Positions 40,177-49,721 are shown, counted from the stretch's first letter. The stretch: 64,000 nt of DNA from Nocardia sp. CNY236 (GCF_000482385.1 NZ_AXVD01000016.1:1-64000), one strand, 5' to 3'. The notes: generated by a model from the sequence alone, not told the origin. A program made the numbers and translations.

Positions 40177-40846
40177 GTCGGGCCGTTCCTTCCAGTTCGC
40201 TGGCCTTCAGTCGGGATATCGCGTATTCCGTGACTGCGGCCAGCGCTTGACGCACTTCGATCGCATTGCGTGCATCGATATCCACGATCGGTACCCCCTC
40301 ACGGACCGACAGCGCCTCACGTAGTTCGGCGATCGGGAAGCGCGGCGCGTCGGGGAAGCGGTTCACCGCGATCAAGAACGGCAGCTTGCGCGCCTCGAAG
40401 AAGTCGACCGCGGCGAAGCTGTCTTCCAGTCGCCGGGTGTCGATCAGTACGACTGCACCGATTGCGCCGCGTATCAGGTCGTCCCACATGAACCAGAACC
40501 GCCGCTGGCCCGGGGTACCGAACAGATACAGCACCAAGTTGCCCGGCAGGATGATCCGGCCGAAATCCATCGCAACCGTAGTTGTTTCCTTTTCAGGGGT
40601 GTCGGCGAGATCATCGATGCCGTCGGAGAAACGGGTCACCATCGCTTCGGTGCGCAGCGGAACGATCTCCGACACCGCGCCCACGAATGTGGTCTTGCCC
40701 GCCCCGAATCCCCCGGCGACAACAATCTTCGTCGAGGCCACCCGGGCTTCGGAGCCGTCGGGCACAGGGGCACTCCCCGCCCCGGCGTTCCCACTCGGCC
40801 CCGGATTTCCACTGGGTCCCTGATTCCTAAAGGGCGCGGAGTCCAC
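40169..40846 (-). CDS. Conservon GTPase (CvnD-type, MglA/Ras-like)
   Basis: The 225-residue protein has a Gly/Pro/Asn-rich N-terminal 35 residues, then P-loop VVAGGFGAGKTTFVGAVSE, switch region TTTVAMDFGRIIL, FGTPGQRRFWFMW in place of DxxG, and VNRFPDA for the NKxD guanine motif. It is the GTPase of the actinobacterial Cvn operon, thought to signal from an Asp/Ser-type membrane kinase complex. It overlaps DUF742 by 20 bases. Confidence 0.94.
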   Translation of the reverse strand: MDSAPFRNQGPSGNPGPSGNAGAGSAPVPDGSEARVASTKIVVAGGFGAGKTTFVGAVSEIVPLRTEAMVTRFSDGIDDLADTPEKETTTVAMDFGRIILPGNLVLYLFGTPGQRRFWFMWDDLIRGAIGAVVLIDTRRLEDSFAAVDFFEARKLPFLIAVNRFPDAPRFPIAELREALSVREGVPIVDIDARNAIEVRQALAAVTEYAISRLKASELEGTARHA

Positions 40847-41198
40847 GCAATGTCCTCTCCATCAGCGAACGTCGCTCGTCATAGCTGGTGTTTTCGGTCA
40901 GAGTCGAATGCACGCGCACGGTGCCGTCGACGACGAGGTCGCCGATCACTACCCGGACCATACCGAGTGGCCTGTCCAAATGCGCCGCGATTTCCGCGAC
41001 CGACAGTTGGTGTGTGCCGAGCCGCAGTATCTCGGTTCGGATGTCACCGGTTGGCCAGTCGAGATGCGCAGTGTACGAAAGGGTTTCGATGACCGCCTCG
41101 AGTGGCAGGTCGATCGCGGGCTCGGTACGTCCAGAGGTGAGGGCATAGGGCCGAACACGTGTTGTCGGACGTGGTCCAGGGGCGTGTGGGTTGGTCAT
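40827..41198 (-). CDS. DUF742 protein (CvnC-type)
   Basis: The 123-residue protein begins MTNPHAPGPRPTTRVRPYALTSGRT and has a winged-helix-like core (ILRLGTHQLSVAEIAAHLDRPLGMVRV, then DLVVDGTVRVH). This is the third component of Cvn complexes, and its role is unresolved. It starts 7 bases after the roadblock gene. The frame runs further upstream but within the roadblock gene. Confidence 0.92.
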   Translation of the reverse strand: MTNPHAPGPRPTTRVRPYALTSGRTEPAIDLPLEAVIETLSYTAHLDWPTGDIRTEILRLGTHQLSVAEIAAHLDRPLGMVRVVIGDLVVDGTVRVHSTLTENTSYDERRSLMERTLRGLRAL

Positions 41199-41205
41199 CT
41201 CACAC

Positions 41206-41616
41206 TCAAACGGCGGTACGGGCGGTGGCGGTGACCACCGAGCCCACCCGATCGACCAATAGCGCCATCTCGTAGCCGATGCGACCGATGTCGTGCGACT
41301 TGTTCGCCAAGACGGCCAGGTGTGAGCCGTTGCCGACACTCATCACCAATAAGTAGCCGCGTTGCATCTCCACGATCGATTGCATCACCTTGCCGCCGTC
41401 GAACAGGGAGGCTGCTCCCATGGACAAACTGGCGAGTCCTGCGGTGACGGCGGAGAGTTGTTCGGCGCGTTCGCCCGGCAAGTGGGGGCTGGTGGCTTGC
41501 AGCAAGCCATCCGCCGACACCAGCACCGCATGAGACACGCCGGGGACATCCCGAGTGAAGCGGGCAACCAGCCAATTCAGGTTCTCGTCTGTGGTGGCGT
41601 TGTTCGCGTTGGTCAT
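41206..41616 (-). CDS. Roadblock/LC7-domain protein (CvnB-type)
   Basis: The 136-residue roadblock/LC7 protein has [26 protein letters not shown] at the N-terminus and [17 protein letters not shown] mid-protein, typical of MglB-like GTPase-activating partners. It overlaps the kinase stop (ATGA) and precedes DUF742 and the GTPase, as expected for kinase-roadblock-DUF742-GTPase order. Confidence 0.94.
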   Translation of the reverse strand: MTNANNATTDENLNWLVARFTRDVPGVSHAVLVSADGLLQATSPHLPGERAEQLSAVTAGLASLSMGAASLFDGGKVMQSIVEMQRGYLLVMSVGNGSHLAVLANKSHDIGRIGYEMALLVDRVGSVVTATARTAV

Positions 41617-44462
41617 TCAAGCCCTCCGTCGTTGTACTGCACATTGGCCCGCCCGCTGCGGACCCCACTGAGATGCCTGGTCAAGTTGCTGCGAATTTCC
41701 TCGGGATCACGACCTGCGGTGTCCTCTTCTTGGGTCAGGCCACCGGGCACCAGTTGGGCACCGGGTCTGCGGATCGGCAGTCCGCCGACGGTGCGTGCGG
41801 TCGTCGTCGGACGGCTGGCATCTTCGGCTGCCACCCAGCCCGCGTCGCCAGGCGAGGACCACGCGCCGTCCGACGATTGCGAGGTCGATGGCTCGACCAG
41901 CCACTCCGAGACCATGCGTTGGTAGATGGGGGTGGGTGAAGCGCCCGCGACCGGTTGCAGCCGGGGCGAGTTGACTGCGCTTGCCTCCGCCCCCGCCTCG
42001 TGCGGAGCATCGGCGGGCGCTGTTGTGGGCTTCCGGACCGGAAGACCGGTCCGAGGGTTCGTCGGCGGGGGTGCGGTTGTCTGGGGCGGGGTCCCCTGAG
42101 GCGGGGGCATCTGGGGCTGGGTCACCTGGGTTTGGACGGTTTCGGCCAGCGTCGAGGGTGGGGCGGGGATCGGCTCGTCGTCCTGGACCTCGGTCCACAG
42201 ATCCGTGGGCGCGGAATTCTGCTCCGCGTATCGAGAGTCCGCGCTCTGGACGGGTGTTGGGGTCCCGAAGGGACCAGCGGCGGTGGGTTCGCTTTCCACT
42301 CGTGGATCGACTACCGGCCACGGTTGAGTGGAAGGCTGATCCGTCGGCTGGCTGCCGAAGTTGGGCGAGGCCAGTGGTTTCTCGGAAGCGTCGGCGACAC
42401 GCATGGCCGGACGGCGCTGTGGCAGTCCGGAACTCGTGGTACCGAAGACGGGGGGGCTGTCGTGGTTGGACGGGCTCGGTACGGGCACCAGGGTTCGCGG
42501 CTGAACGCCATTGGGCTGCGGGGCGGGCAACTGCGGTCGTTCGTTGCGGAGATCCAATGGCGCACCGCCCGGGTCGGTGGTGTCCATGGGTGGTGCGACC
42601 AGTGTTCCGGGCAGATGCACGCTGGCGGTGATGCCCGGCTGCTGTGCCATTGTCGACGTGCGGCGCAGGCTGACGGTGATCGTATGGCGCTTGGCCAACC
42701 GACCGACCACGAACAGGCCCATCCGGCGCGCGGTCTCGACGGTGACCTCACCACCAGAAGCGAGTCGGTCGTTGGTCGTTTGCAGATCCTCCGCAGAAAT
42801 GCCCAGGCCGCGGTCGGTGATCTCGATCAGATAGCCGCCGTCCACTGCTCGTGAGACTATCACCGTGACCGGAGTGGTCGGCGGGGAATATCGCAGGGCG
42901 TTGTCGATCAACTCGGCGAGCAAGTGTTCGATATCGACCGCTGGCTCGCCGGCCACGATGCCGTCTGGCACCGTACCGATCTCGACTCGTTGGTAGTCCT
43001 CGACCTGCGAAACCGCGCTCCACAGCATGTCCGACAGTCGCACCGGATGCAATTGGCCACGGCGTAGAGCGGTCCCGGCCAATACGAGCAGGTTGTCTCC
43101 ATTGCGTCGCATGCGGGTGGCCAGGTGGTCGAGGCGGAACAGGGTTTGGAGCCGGTCGGTGTCGTCCTCGTCGTGTTCGAGATCCTCGATCAGGGCCAGC
43201 TGTTGCTCGACCAGTGATTGGCTACGGCGAGAAAGGGTTTCGAACATATTTCCGATCTGCAGGCGCAGGCGGGCCTGGTCGGCGGCGAGTCTGAGCGCTT
43301 GTTCGTGGATCTCGTCGACGGCGCGCGCCAGCTGGCCGATTTCTTCGGTGCTGTGCACCGCGACAGGCGTGATGTCCGGCGTGGTTCCGCCCGCTCGTAC
43401 CACGGCGAGTTCGCCGGGCAGCTTGTTGTGGGCGACCTCGAGCGCGTCGTGGCGCAAGCGGCGAACCGGAATGACCAAGGTACGCGCGACCGCGAGGGCC
43501 AGTGCCAGGCCGGCGAGTAGGGTGCTGATCACGATCGTGGTCTCACGCAGTGCGCTGACCTGCGCATCGGTGGTGCGCGCGGTGAGCTCGTCGATGATGG
43601 TGTCGATCAACCGTACGGTGGTCTGCTCGTAGGTGTCGAAGCTGGCCTGTAGTGATTGCAGCGCCTCGGGACTGGCTGCCGAGCCGTCGGTGTCTTGTCC
43701 GAAGATCTGCGCACGTTGGCTCGCAAGGTCCATCAGCACCGTCGCGTCGGTGGCGTCGTCCGGCAAGATCTGCGCGTACTGGGCGATCATTGTGATTTCG
43801 CCACCGACATTGAACACGACTTGCGGCCGAAGGTTCGGGTTGTTGTCCGCGCCCGGCGAGCTGATCAGCATGCTTTCCTTCATGAGGAACTGCCGGGCGT
43901 TCTGCACCGATGTCAGCTGCAGGAAGTGTCGTTGGACGACCAGGTCGTCCACCGCGGGTGACTGCGCGAGCGCATTGCTGACCCGGGTCATGATCTCGTC
44001 GGTCCGGTCTCCGACATCGTCGGGTGAGCTGGTGCGCAGGGTGTTGCGCAGCGTCGTGCCGGATGCGATGGCCGTAGCGAGCTCGGTGCGGACCTCGCCG
44101 GCGATGTCCGTCGACTGCAGTATGGCTTCCAGGTCGGCCACCGATTGGTCGAAGACGGTGAGCGCGGCGTCGGTCCGCGGGTCGGCGGCGTTGCCCCAGG
44201 ATATGGTCGCAGCGACGCTGAGTCGCTCCACAGCCGAGCTGAACTTGACGATCTCGCGAATGACGACGGAGCGTTCGGCGGCCCCGTCGAGCTGATCCAG
44301 GCTGCGCAGCTCGCTGTTGATTCGCAGCACCGCGAATACCGCAGCCAGTAGCACCGGAAGCACCAGCACCACGCCCACCTTGCGAGTGACCGACCAGTTC
44401 GACAGGCCGAATTGCCAGGACCGCGGTGCAGCTTCCATCCGCTTCCGTCGCCTCCGCTTCAC
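41613..44462 (-). CDS. Sensor histidine kinase-like protein of the conservon (CvnA-type)
   Basis: The protein is about 949 residues from GTG 44462. A basic KRRRRKR N-terminus leads to the first transmembrane helix [21 protein letters not shown] roughly 290-residue extracellular nitrate-sensor-like helical domain follows, then a second helix near nt 43500 ([20 protein letters not shown]), a HAMP segment and a HATPase domain ([10 protein letters not shown] near 42910; ITDRGLGIS near 42810). There is no clear H-box. The last 320 residues are Pro-rich with paired G-L-P-x-R-x-P motifs. Other starts (TTG 44510, ATG 44438) are possible. Confidence 0.92.
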   Translation of the reverse strand: MKRRRRKRMEAAPRSWQFGLSNWSVTRKVGVVLVLPVLLAAVFAVLRINSELRSLDQLDGAAERSVVIREIVKFSSAVERLSVAATISWGNAADPRTDAALTVFDQSVADLEAILQSTDIAGEVRTELATAIASGTTLRNTLRTSSPDDVGDRTDEIMTRVSNALAQSPAVDDLVVQRHFLQLTSVQNARQFLMKESMLISSPGADNNPNLRPQVVFNVGGEITMIAQYAQILPDDATDATVLMDLASQRAQIFGQDTDGSAASPEALQSLQASFDTYEQTTVRLIDTIIDELTARTTDAQVSALRETTIVISTLLAGLALALAVARTLVIPVRRLRHDALEVAHNKLPGELAVVRAGGTTPDITPVAVHSTEEIGQLARAVDEIHEQALRLAADQARLRLQIGNMFETLSRRSQSLVEQQLALIEDLEHDEDDTDRLQTLFRLDHLATRMRRNGDNLLVLAGTALRRGQLHPVRLSDMLWSAVSQVEDYQRVEIGTVPDGIVAGEPAVDIEHLLAELIDNALRYSPPTTPVTVIVSRAVDGGYLIEITDRGLGISAEDLQTTNDRLASGGEVTVETARRMGLFVVGRLAKRHTITVSLRRTSTMAQQPGITASVHLPGTLVAPPMDTTDPGGAPLDLRNERPQLPAPQPNGVQPRTLVPVPSPSNHDSPPVFGTTSSGLPQRRPAMRVADASEKPLASPNFGSQPTDQPSTQPWPVVDPRVESEPTAAGPFGTPTPVQSADSRYAEQNSAPTDLWTEVQDDEPIPAPPSTLAETVQTQVTQPQMPPPQGTPPQTTAPPPTNPRTGLPVRKPTTAPADAPHEAGAEASAVNSPRLQPVAGASPTPIYQRMVSEWLVEPSTSQSSDGAWSSPGDAGWVAAEDASRPTTTARTVGGLPIRRPGAQLVPGGLTQEEDTAGRDPEEIRSNLTRHLSGVRSGRANVQYNDGGLE

Positions 44463-44734
44463 CAGTGACCTCGGTTGCGCATGGCTGTCCGATAGTGATT
44501 CAACCCGCAAAGAACCAACTAGAGGTCTTTAATTTTTTCCCGCACGGAACATACCGTGCACCGAGGGCGGCGGCAATTTGGGGGGCTTCGTGGACAATGG
44601 CCGATTACCGTCATGGAGAACACGTTTCGTGCGCAATATCCAGCTCCGAGTCGGAAGTTCGTGAAAGTCGCTGGTCATCCGAGTGGGCCGGAGGCGCCCC
44701 GGCACGGACTCGCTGCGGCGTGTCGGGACTGTCC
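44463..44734. other. Divergent control region, conservon and mprAB
   Basis: About 270 bases lie between divergent operons. An AT-rich patch (44516-44545, TTTAATTTTTTCCC) lies near the kinase start. No gene is supported. The mprA-proximal end carries the direct-repeat site described separately. Confidence 0.5.
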
Positions 44735-44753
44735 TCTCAGTCGCCTCTCAGTC
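44735..44753 (+). promoter_or_regulatory. Putative MprA box upstream of mprA
   Basis: TCTCAGTC occurs twice (44735-44742 and 44746-44753), start-to-start spacing 11 bases, one DNA turn apart. The same pair occurs before pepD. MprA of mycobacteria is known to bind a pair of 8-bp direct repeats and to autoregulate. The site ends 20 bases before the mprA ATG. Confidence 0.7.
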
Positions 44754-44773
44754 CGTGCGGTCACACTGGTGGC

Positions 44774-45460
44774 ATGCGGATTCTGGTAGTCGACGACGAT
44801 CGGGCCGTTCGGGAATCGCTGCGTCGATCGCTCACCTTCAATGGCTACTCGGTCGATCTCGCGGTCGACGGTATGGACGCGCTGGAGAAAGCAACCGCCC
44901 AGCGACCGGATGCGCTCGTACTGGATGTGATGATGCCCAGGTTGGACGGCCTGGAAGTGTGCCGACGCTTGCGGAGCACGGGCGACGATTTGCCGATTCT
45001 GGTTCTCACAGCACGTGATTCGGTATCCGAACGGGTTGCCGGGCTCGATGCCGGGGCCGACGACTATCTGCCCAAGCCCTTTGCCCTGGAGGAATTGTTG
45101 GCGCGGTTGCGTGCGTTGCTTCGGCGCACCGCCGGCGATACAGCCCATGCATCGGAGGCGATGGCCTTTGCCGATCTCTCTTTGGATCCGGTGACGCGTG
45201 AGGTATCGCGCGGCGCTCGGCCGATCAGTCTCACCCGGACCGAGTTCTCCTTGCTGGAAATGCTGATGGCCAACCCGCGCCGCGTGCTCACCCGCAGCCG
45301 TATCCTGGAGGAGGTCTGGGGCTACGACTTCCCGACCTCGGGAAACGCGCTCGAGGTGTACATCGGCTACCTGCGGCGCAAGACCGAGGCCGAGCAGGAA
45401 CCTCGGCTCATCCACACGGTGCGGGGTGTGGGGTACGTACTTCGCGAAACTCCCCCGTAG
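44774..45460 (+). CDS. mprA: Response regulator MprA
   Basis: The 228-residue OmpR-type regulator has a receiver domain with [13 protein letters not shown], phosphoacceptor Asp in [12 protein letters not shown] (about residue 48), TARDS and the KP pair in [12 protein letters not shown]. The winged helix has [13 protein letters not shown] and [10 protein letters not shown]...[11 protein letters not shown], given here in outline. Operon mprA-mprB-pepD-moaB2 and the direct-repeat box match the M. tuberculosis envelope-stress system (Rv0981-Rv0984), which also controls sigE. Confidence 0.95.
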   Translation: MRILVVDDDRAVRESLRRSLTFNGYSVDLAVDGMDALEKATAQRPDALVLDVMMPRLDGLEVCRRLRSTGDDLPILVLTARDSVSERVAGLDAGADDYLPKPFALEELLARLRALLRRTAGDTAHASEAMAFADLSLDPVTREVSRGARPISLTRTEFSLLEMLMANPRRVLTRSRILEEVWGYDFPTSGNALEVYIGYLRRKTEAEQEPRLIHTVRGVGYVLRETPP

Positions 45461-45470
45461 GCCGACGATC

Positions 45471-46949
45471 ATGGCACGGACAGTCCCGAAACGTCCTGTG
45501 GTCGCTGCGCTCGATCAGCAACCATCCCAACCTGTCGGTATGTATATGTCGGAGGCCATGGACATACGCCCGCCGATGCCACTGACCCGCTCGGTCTCCC
45601 TGCGCTGGCGGGTGACACTGCTGGCGGCGTCGGTGGTCGCTGTGGCGGTCGCCATGACCTCGATCGCGGCCTATGCCCTCGTCGCACGCGCGCTGTACGA
45701 CGATGTGGACGCGCAGCTGCGCAGCCGAGCCGGTGCCGTGATCGCCAGCAATCCATACGGATTCAACAACCTGAATCTGATGATCGCTACCGCCTTCTAC
45801 GACGATACCGGCATCGCGCTGATCTACCCCGATCTGCGGATGTATCCGCCGCCGCAGTCGACGGATCCGCCGATCGGTGCCCAAGAACTCGACGTTGCGC
45901 GCGGTGAGCGGAACTCCTCGCTGCGTACCGTCCAGAATCAGCGGGTCCTGGCGGTCCACACGAACTCGGGTACCACCCTGGTCATCTCGCAGCGATTGGA
46001 CCGAACGAGAGAAGTGCTGGATCGGCTTGCCTGGCTGTTGTTCGTGGTCGGCGGTTGTGGCGTGGTATTGGCAGCCGCGGCGGGCACGACGGTCGGCCGT
46101 ACCGGTCTACGACCGATTGCGAGGCTCACCGCGGCTACCGAACGGGTGGCCCGCACCGACGATCTGACGCCGATCCCCGTCACCGGGGACGACGAGTTGG
46201 CGCGACTCACAGAGAGCTTCAACACGATGCTTCGCGCCTTGGCCGAATCCCGTGATCGACAGCGCAGGCTGGTCGCGGACGCCGGGCACGAATTGCGCAC
46301 GCCGCTGACCTCCTTGCGGACCAACATGGAGCTACTCATCGCTTCGAGCTTCCCGGGCGCGCCCAGGATCCCCGATGAGGACATGGCCGGATTGCGAGCC
46401 GATGTGATGGCTCAGATCGAGGAGTTGTCGACTCTGGTGGGCGATCTGGTCGATCTTGCGCGCGAGGACGCTCCGGAAACCGTCTATGAGCGGGTGGATA
46501 TCGGCGAGGTGGTCGAGCGTGCGCTCGAGCGTGTGCGGCGCCGGCGCACCGGTATCGAGTTCGTCGCGAATCTGCGTCCGTGGTTCGTCTACGGACACGA
46601 CGCGGGGTTGGAGCGAGCGGTGCTGAACGTGCTCGACAACGCGGCCAAGTGGAGCCCGTCCGGGGCGCAGGTCCGCATCGTCATGCGTGACAGCGGCCCG
46701 GGCTTGCTCGAGCTGTCCATCGATGACGCGGGTCCGGGTATTCCCGCTGGCGAGCGTGAATGGGTGTTCGAGCGCTTCTATCGGATCACCTCGTCTCGGT
46801 CCATGCCGGGTTCGGGGCTGGGATTGGCGATCGTGAAGCAAGTGGTGACCAAGCACGGGGGCACGATTGCCATCGACACGTCCGAACGTGGCGGCACGGT
46901 GGTCCGTATCGTGCTCCCCGGCGAAGCCGGGTCTCCTGTGGCCGATTGA
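45471..46949 (+). CDS. mprB: Sensor histidine kinase MprB
   Basis: The 492-residue kinase has two transmembrane helices (about 45610-45690 and 46030-46085) flanking an extracytoplasmic domain of about 110 residues, then HAMP. The H-box AGHELRTPLTSLRTNMEL carries the phosphorylated His, and NVLDNAAKWSP, DAGPGIPAGE and GSGLGLAIVKQVV form the ATPase lobes. It starts 10 bases after mprA. In mycobacteria MprB responds to envelope stress and interacts with DnaK. ATGs at 45543 and 45558 are later alternatives. Confidence 0.94.
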   Translation: MARTVPKRPVVAALDQQPSQPVGMYMSEAMDIRPPMPLTRSVSLRWRVTLLAASVVAVAVAMTSIAAYALVARALYDDVDAQLRSRAGAVIASNPYGFNNLNLMIATAFYDDTGIALIYPDLRMYPPPQSTDPPIGAQELDVARGERNSSLRTVQNQRVLAVHTNSGTTLVISQRLDRTREVLDRLAWLLFVVGGCGVVLAAAAGTTVGRTGLRPIARLTAATERVARTDDLTPIPVTGDDELARLTESFNTMLRALAESRDRQRRLVADAGHELRTPLTSLRTNMELLIASSFPGAPRIPDEDMAGLRADVMAQIEELSTLVGDLVDLAREDAPETVYERVDIGEVVERALERVRRRRTGIEFVANLRPWFVYGHDAGLERAVLNVLDNAAKWSPSGAQVRIVMRDSGPGLLELSIDDAGPGIPAGEREWVFERFYRITSSRSMPGSGLGLAIVKQVVTKHGGTIAIDTSERGGTVVRIVLPGEAGSPVAD

Positions 46950-47043
46950 CGCAATATCGGGTCGAGGTATGGCTGTCTCCACCACAATGGTGGGACCTGT
47001 CCGGAATAGCCTTGGGCGGCGCGAAATGTCGCGGCGCTCACTC

Positions 47044-47076
47044 GTATCCCAGATTTGGGAATCCGTATCCCAGATT
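47044..47076 (+). promoter_or_regulatory. Repeated inverted elements upstream of pepD
   Basis: GTATCCCAGATT is present twice (47044-47055, 47065-47076; spacing 21, two turns). With the intervening TTGGGAA it gives alternating TCCCA/TGGGA inverted repeats. It lies about 70 bases upstream of the MprA-like box, a possible second control site. Confidence 0.5.
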
Positions 47077-47147
47077 CAGGACGTAGAAGTGCCAGTGATT
47101 CGATCGTTATCGGTCACCGCGCGGATCTCGGACAACTGATAGCGCGG

Positions 47148-47166
47148 TCTCAGTCCGCTCTCAGTC
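47148..47166 (+). promoter_or_regulatory. Putative MprA box upstream of pepD
   Basis: TCTCAGTC is repeated at 47148-47155 and 47159-47166 with the same 11-base spacing as before mprA, 45 bases from the pepD ATG. In M. tuberculosis pepD is a direct MprA target, which supports the reading. Confidence 0.7.
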
Positions 47167-47210
47167 GCCGTTGCCACGCTGGTCGACACGTGAGCAGAAA
47201 CGAGGAGTCC

Positions 47211-48626
47211 ATGACCGAGGATTCGAAGAGCCACCCCCAGCCGGGGGTGGGACCGGAGCACCGCTCGGCCGCGCCTGTGCCGGACCCGACCTCCGGCGAG
47301 CAGCCGGCCCACGCGTCCGGTTGGTCCGCGAACAGCGCCGCCTCCGAGACATCGGATGCTCGAACTCGGACATACGGCACAGCAGGTGACTCGGCACCGT
47401 ATGGTCAGGTAGGACCCTATGCCGGCCACGACACACCAACCGGTGGACCCTCCCTGACCGCCGGGTGGATGGACGACTCTGCGCCGCCGGCTCGGGCGGA
47501 TCGTCCGTTTCGCACCGGTCTAGTGGTCGGCGCCGTCGCGCTTGCGTTGGTCAGCGGTGGGATCGGCGGTGCAGTCGGAGCGTTGACCACCCGGGTCGAT
47601 GACGGCCGCGCCCCGGTGGTCAATGCCTTGGACGCCCCGGTGCCGAGCATCAGCAATGCGACCAACGCTCCGGCTGGTTCCACCCAGGCGGTCGCACAGA
47701 AAGTGTTGCCCAGCGTCGTCATGATCAAAGTGGCCAGTGCCAGAGCCGAGGGGGAGGGTTCGGGGGTCGTCCTGTCTTCCGATGGCCTGATTCTGACCAA
47801 CAATCACGTGGCCGCCGGTGGCGGACCGAATGCCAGGTTGCAGGTCATGTTTTCGGATGGCAGCAGCGCCCCCGCCACGTTGGTCGGGGCCGACCCCGTG
47901 TCCGATCTGGCGGTCATCCAGGCGTCCGGCAAATCCGGACTGACTCCGATCGAGTTGGGAACTTCGGCGACGCTGCAAGTCGGAGAGCCGGTCGTGGCGG
48001 TCGGTTCTCCGCTCGGGCTCGCCGGTACCGTGACGACGGGCATCGTGTCGGCGTTGAACCGGCCGGTGGTGACCTCTGGTGAAGGGGCCGAGGCAGGTCC
48101 GATGGCCAATCCGGTGATCGATGCGATCCAGACCGACGCCGCGATCAACCCGGGTAACTCGGGTGGCGCTCTGGTGGATGGAAGTGGGCGCCTCGTCGGT
48201 ATCAACACCGCAATCGCGACTCTCGGACCGACCGAAATAGTGGGCGGTCAGACGGGTTCGATCGGACTCGGGTTCGCGATCCCGGTGGATCAAGCTCGCC
48301 GCGTCGCCGATGAGCTCATCGAGACCGGTACGGCCACCTACGCGCAGATCGGTCTCACCGTGTCGGACCCCGCGCAGCGAATTTCCGGCGCGGAGGTCCA
48401 TGAGGTTGTGGCCGACGGCCCCGCCGATCGGGCTGGTATTCCCCCGGGCGCGATCGTGACCAAGCTCGATGATCGGCCGATCGATTCGGCGAACGCACTC
48501 GTCGCTGCGGTGCGCTCCCGCCAGCCAGGAGACAGGGTGAAAGTGACTTACACCGATGCGCGCGGCAACGATGCCAGAACTGTCGAGGTAACCCTCGCCG
48601 GCGTCGCGGCGGGCGGTGGCCGATGA
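47211..48626 (+). CDS. pepD: HtrA-like serine protease PepD
   Basis: The 471-residue membrane-anchored envelope protease/chaperone has a long hydrophilic Pro/Ser/Asp-rich N-terminus and a single transmembrane helix near residue 105 (GLVVGAVALALVSGGIGGAV). The trypsin-like domain has catalytic His in LTNNHVAAGG, Asp in ADPVSDLAVIQ and Ser in INPGNSGGALVD. A C-terminal PDZ domain (VVADGPADRAGIPPGAIV) completes it. GAGGAG precedes the ATG. It overlaps moaB2 by four bases if that gene starts at 48623. Corresponds to Rv0983. Confidence 0.95.
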   Translation: MTEDSKSHPQPGVGPEHRSAAPVPDPTSGEQPAHASGWSANSAASETSDARTRTYGTAGDSAPYGQVGPYAGHDTPTGGPSLTAGWMDDSAPPARADRPFRTGLVVGAVALALVSGGIGGAVGALTTRVDDGRAPVVNALDAPVPSISNATNAPAGSTQAVAQKVLPSVVMIKVASARAEGEGSGVVLSSDGLILTNNHVAAGGGPNARLQVMFSDGSSAPATLVGADPVSDLAVIQASGKSGLTPIELGTSATLQVGEPVVAVGSPLGLAGTVTTGIVSALNRPVVTSGEGAEAGPMANPVIDAIQTDAAINPGNSGGALVDGSGRLVGINTAIATLGPTEIVGGQTGSIGLGFAIPVDQARRVADELIETGTATYAQIGLTVSDPAQRISGAEVHEVVADGPADRAGIPPGAIVTKLDDRPIDSANALVAAVRSRQPGDRVKVTYTDARGNDARTVEVTLAGVAAGGGR

Positions 48627-49222
48627 GGCGCACCACGTCCGGCAGGTGGTCTCCGCTGGGTCGATTCGACACCGACGTTCTCGGTGTGGCCGCTGATTTG
48701 CTCGACGCAGGCACTACGGTGAGCACCATGGAAATCGATGCTCCTGTGGCGGGGCGTGCTCTGGTGGTGGTCGTCGACGATCGAACGGCGCATGGAGGTG
48801 TTGACTCGCTCGGTCCACTGGTGACCGAGTTGCTCACCGAGGCGGGTTTTCTCGTGGATGCGTCGGTGTCGGTACAGGCCGACGAGGTGGAGATCCGCAA
48901 TGCACTCAATACGGCGGTGATCGGGGGGGTCGATCTGGTGATCTCTGTCGGCGGCACGGGGATGTCTCCGCGCGATGTCACGCCGGAGGCCACGTCACAG
49001 GTACTCGACCGTGAGTTGCCGGGAATCAGCGAAGCATTGCGTTCCTCCGGTCGAGTCGCCGGTTCGCTGGATGCGGTTTTGTCCCGCGGCGTGGCCGGCG
49101 TTTCGGGTAGCACCTTGGTGGTCAATCTGCCCGGTACCAGGGCAGCGGTCCGCGACGGTATGGCCACGCTCGGCCCCTTGGCCAGTCGAGCTGTCGGCGA
49201 ACTGTCCGGACTTGTCGAATAG
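48623..49222 (+). CDS. moaB2: MoaB/Mog-family molybdopterin adenylyltransferase-like protein MoaB2
   Basis: This MoaB/Mog-domain protein has RALVVVVDDRTAHGG, DLVISVGGTGMSPRDVTPEAT (the GGTG substrate loop) and RGVAGVSGSTLVVNLPGTRAAVRDGM, all standard. It lies immediately after pepD as Rv0984 does; mycobacterial MoaB2 was reported to bind SigE. The start at 48623 (ATGA overlap with pepD; 199 residues) is tentative, because GTG 48719 and ATG 48728 give more usual 164-167-residue products. Confidence 0.9.
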   Translation: MRRTTSGRWSPLGRFDTDVLGVAADLLDAGTTVSTMEIDAPVAGRALVVVVDDRTAHGGVDSLGPLVTELLTEAGFLVDASVSVQADEVEIRNALNTAVIGGVDLVISVGGTGMSPRDVTPEATSQVLDRELPGISEALRSSGRVAGSLDAVLSRGVAGVSGSTLVVNLPGTRAAVRDGMATLGPLASRAVGELSGLVE

Positions 49223-49226
49223 TCAC

Positions 49227-49403
49227 GTGCACATTCCCTCCGAGGTCCCTCGCGCCGCGGCCCAGCGGGCGAGGGACCTCGCGCGCCTGGCGGAGGTTTT
49301 CGGTGACGCGCTGCCCGAGGTCACCAGCGACGAGCGTGACGAAGACGGCGACTCGTCGACCGACGAGTGGTTGCATGCTCAAGTTCCTCCGCATCATGTC
49401 TAG
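49227..49403 (+). CDS. Small conserved-type hypothetical protein (58 aa)
   Basis: From GTG 49227, four bases past the moaB2 stop, the frame encodes an Arg/Ala helix (PRAAAQRARDLARLAEVFGD), a stretch of acidic residues and a C-terminal DEWLHAQVPPHHV. Small proteins ending in W-x-x-x-V-P-P-H-H occur beside moaB2 in related genera, as far as I recall. GC-rich third positions support coding. Function unknown. Confidence 0.65.
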   Translation: MHIPSEVPRAAAQRARDLARLAEVFGDALPEVTSDERDEDGDSSTDEWLHAQVPPHHV

Positions 49404-49411
49404 CTTGAGCT

Positions 49412-49630
49412 TTAACCTTTGAGCTGGTGTTTTGTGGCGGAGAAGCCGCACAGGTTGTAATGAGAGGGGAATCCGGTGGGAATAGCGATGAGTTGCCGTT
49501 TCGTCCACTGCGGCGGTCGTCCTGCCTTCGTGTTCTGGGGCAGCAACGGTTCCAGCCGGGCACACCCCGCCACCACTGCGCTGGCCACGAGGTCTCCGGT
49601 ACTCAGGGTTCTCTTCGACAGCTGAACCAT
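49412..49630 (-). pseudogene. Truncated IS5-type transposase N-terminal fragment
   Basis: A 72-residue minus-strand frame contains ARLEPLLPQNTKAGRPPQWTKRQLI, abbreviated here; this matches the start of IS5-family (IS4-like) transposases (LEPLLP...GRPPxWTKRQLIDGI). Homology stops after about 45 residues in unrelated sequence. No DDE residues or inverted repeats are seen, so it is a remnant. Confidence 0.7.
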
Positions 49631-49686
49631 CTACCGGAGACCTCGCCCATAGGCCAACGCCGATAGCAGCTTTCACCGAACGCGTT

Positions 49687-49721
49687 GATGGGGTGGCACC
49701 GCGCAGTGGTGCCACCCCATC
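49687..49721 (+). terminator. Hairpin downstream of the mprAB-pepD-moaB2 unit
   Basis: A perfect 14-bp stem GATGGGGTGGCACC / GGTGCCACCCCATC with a 7-base loop. It may end the operon or the IS remnant. Confidence 0.8.
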
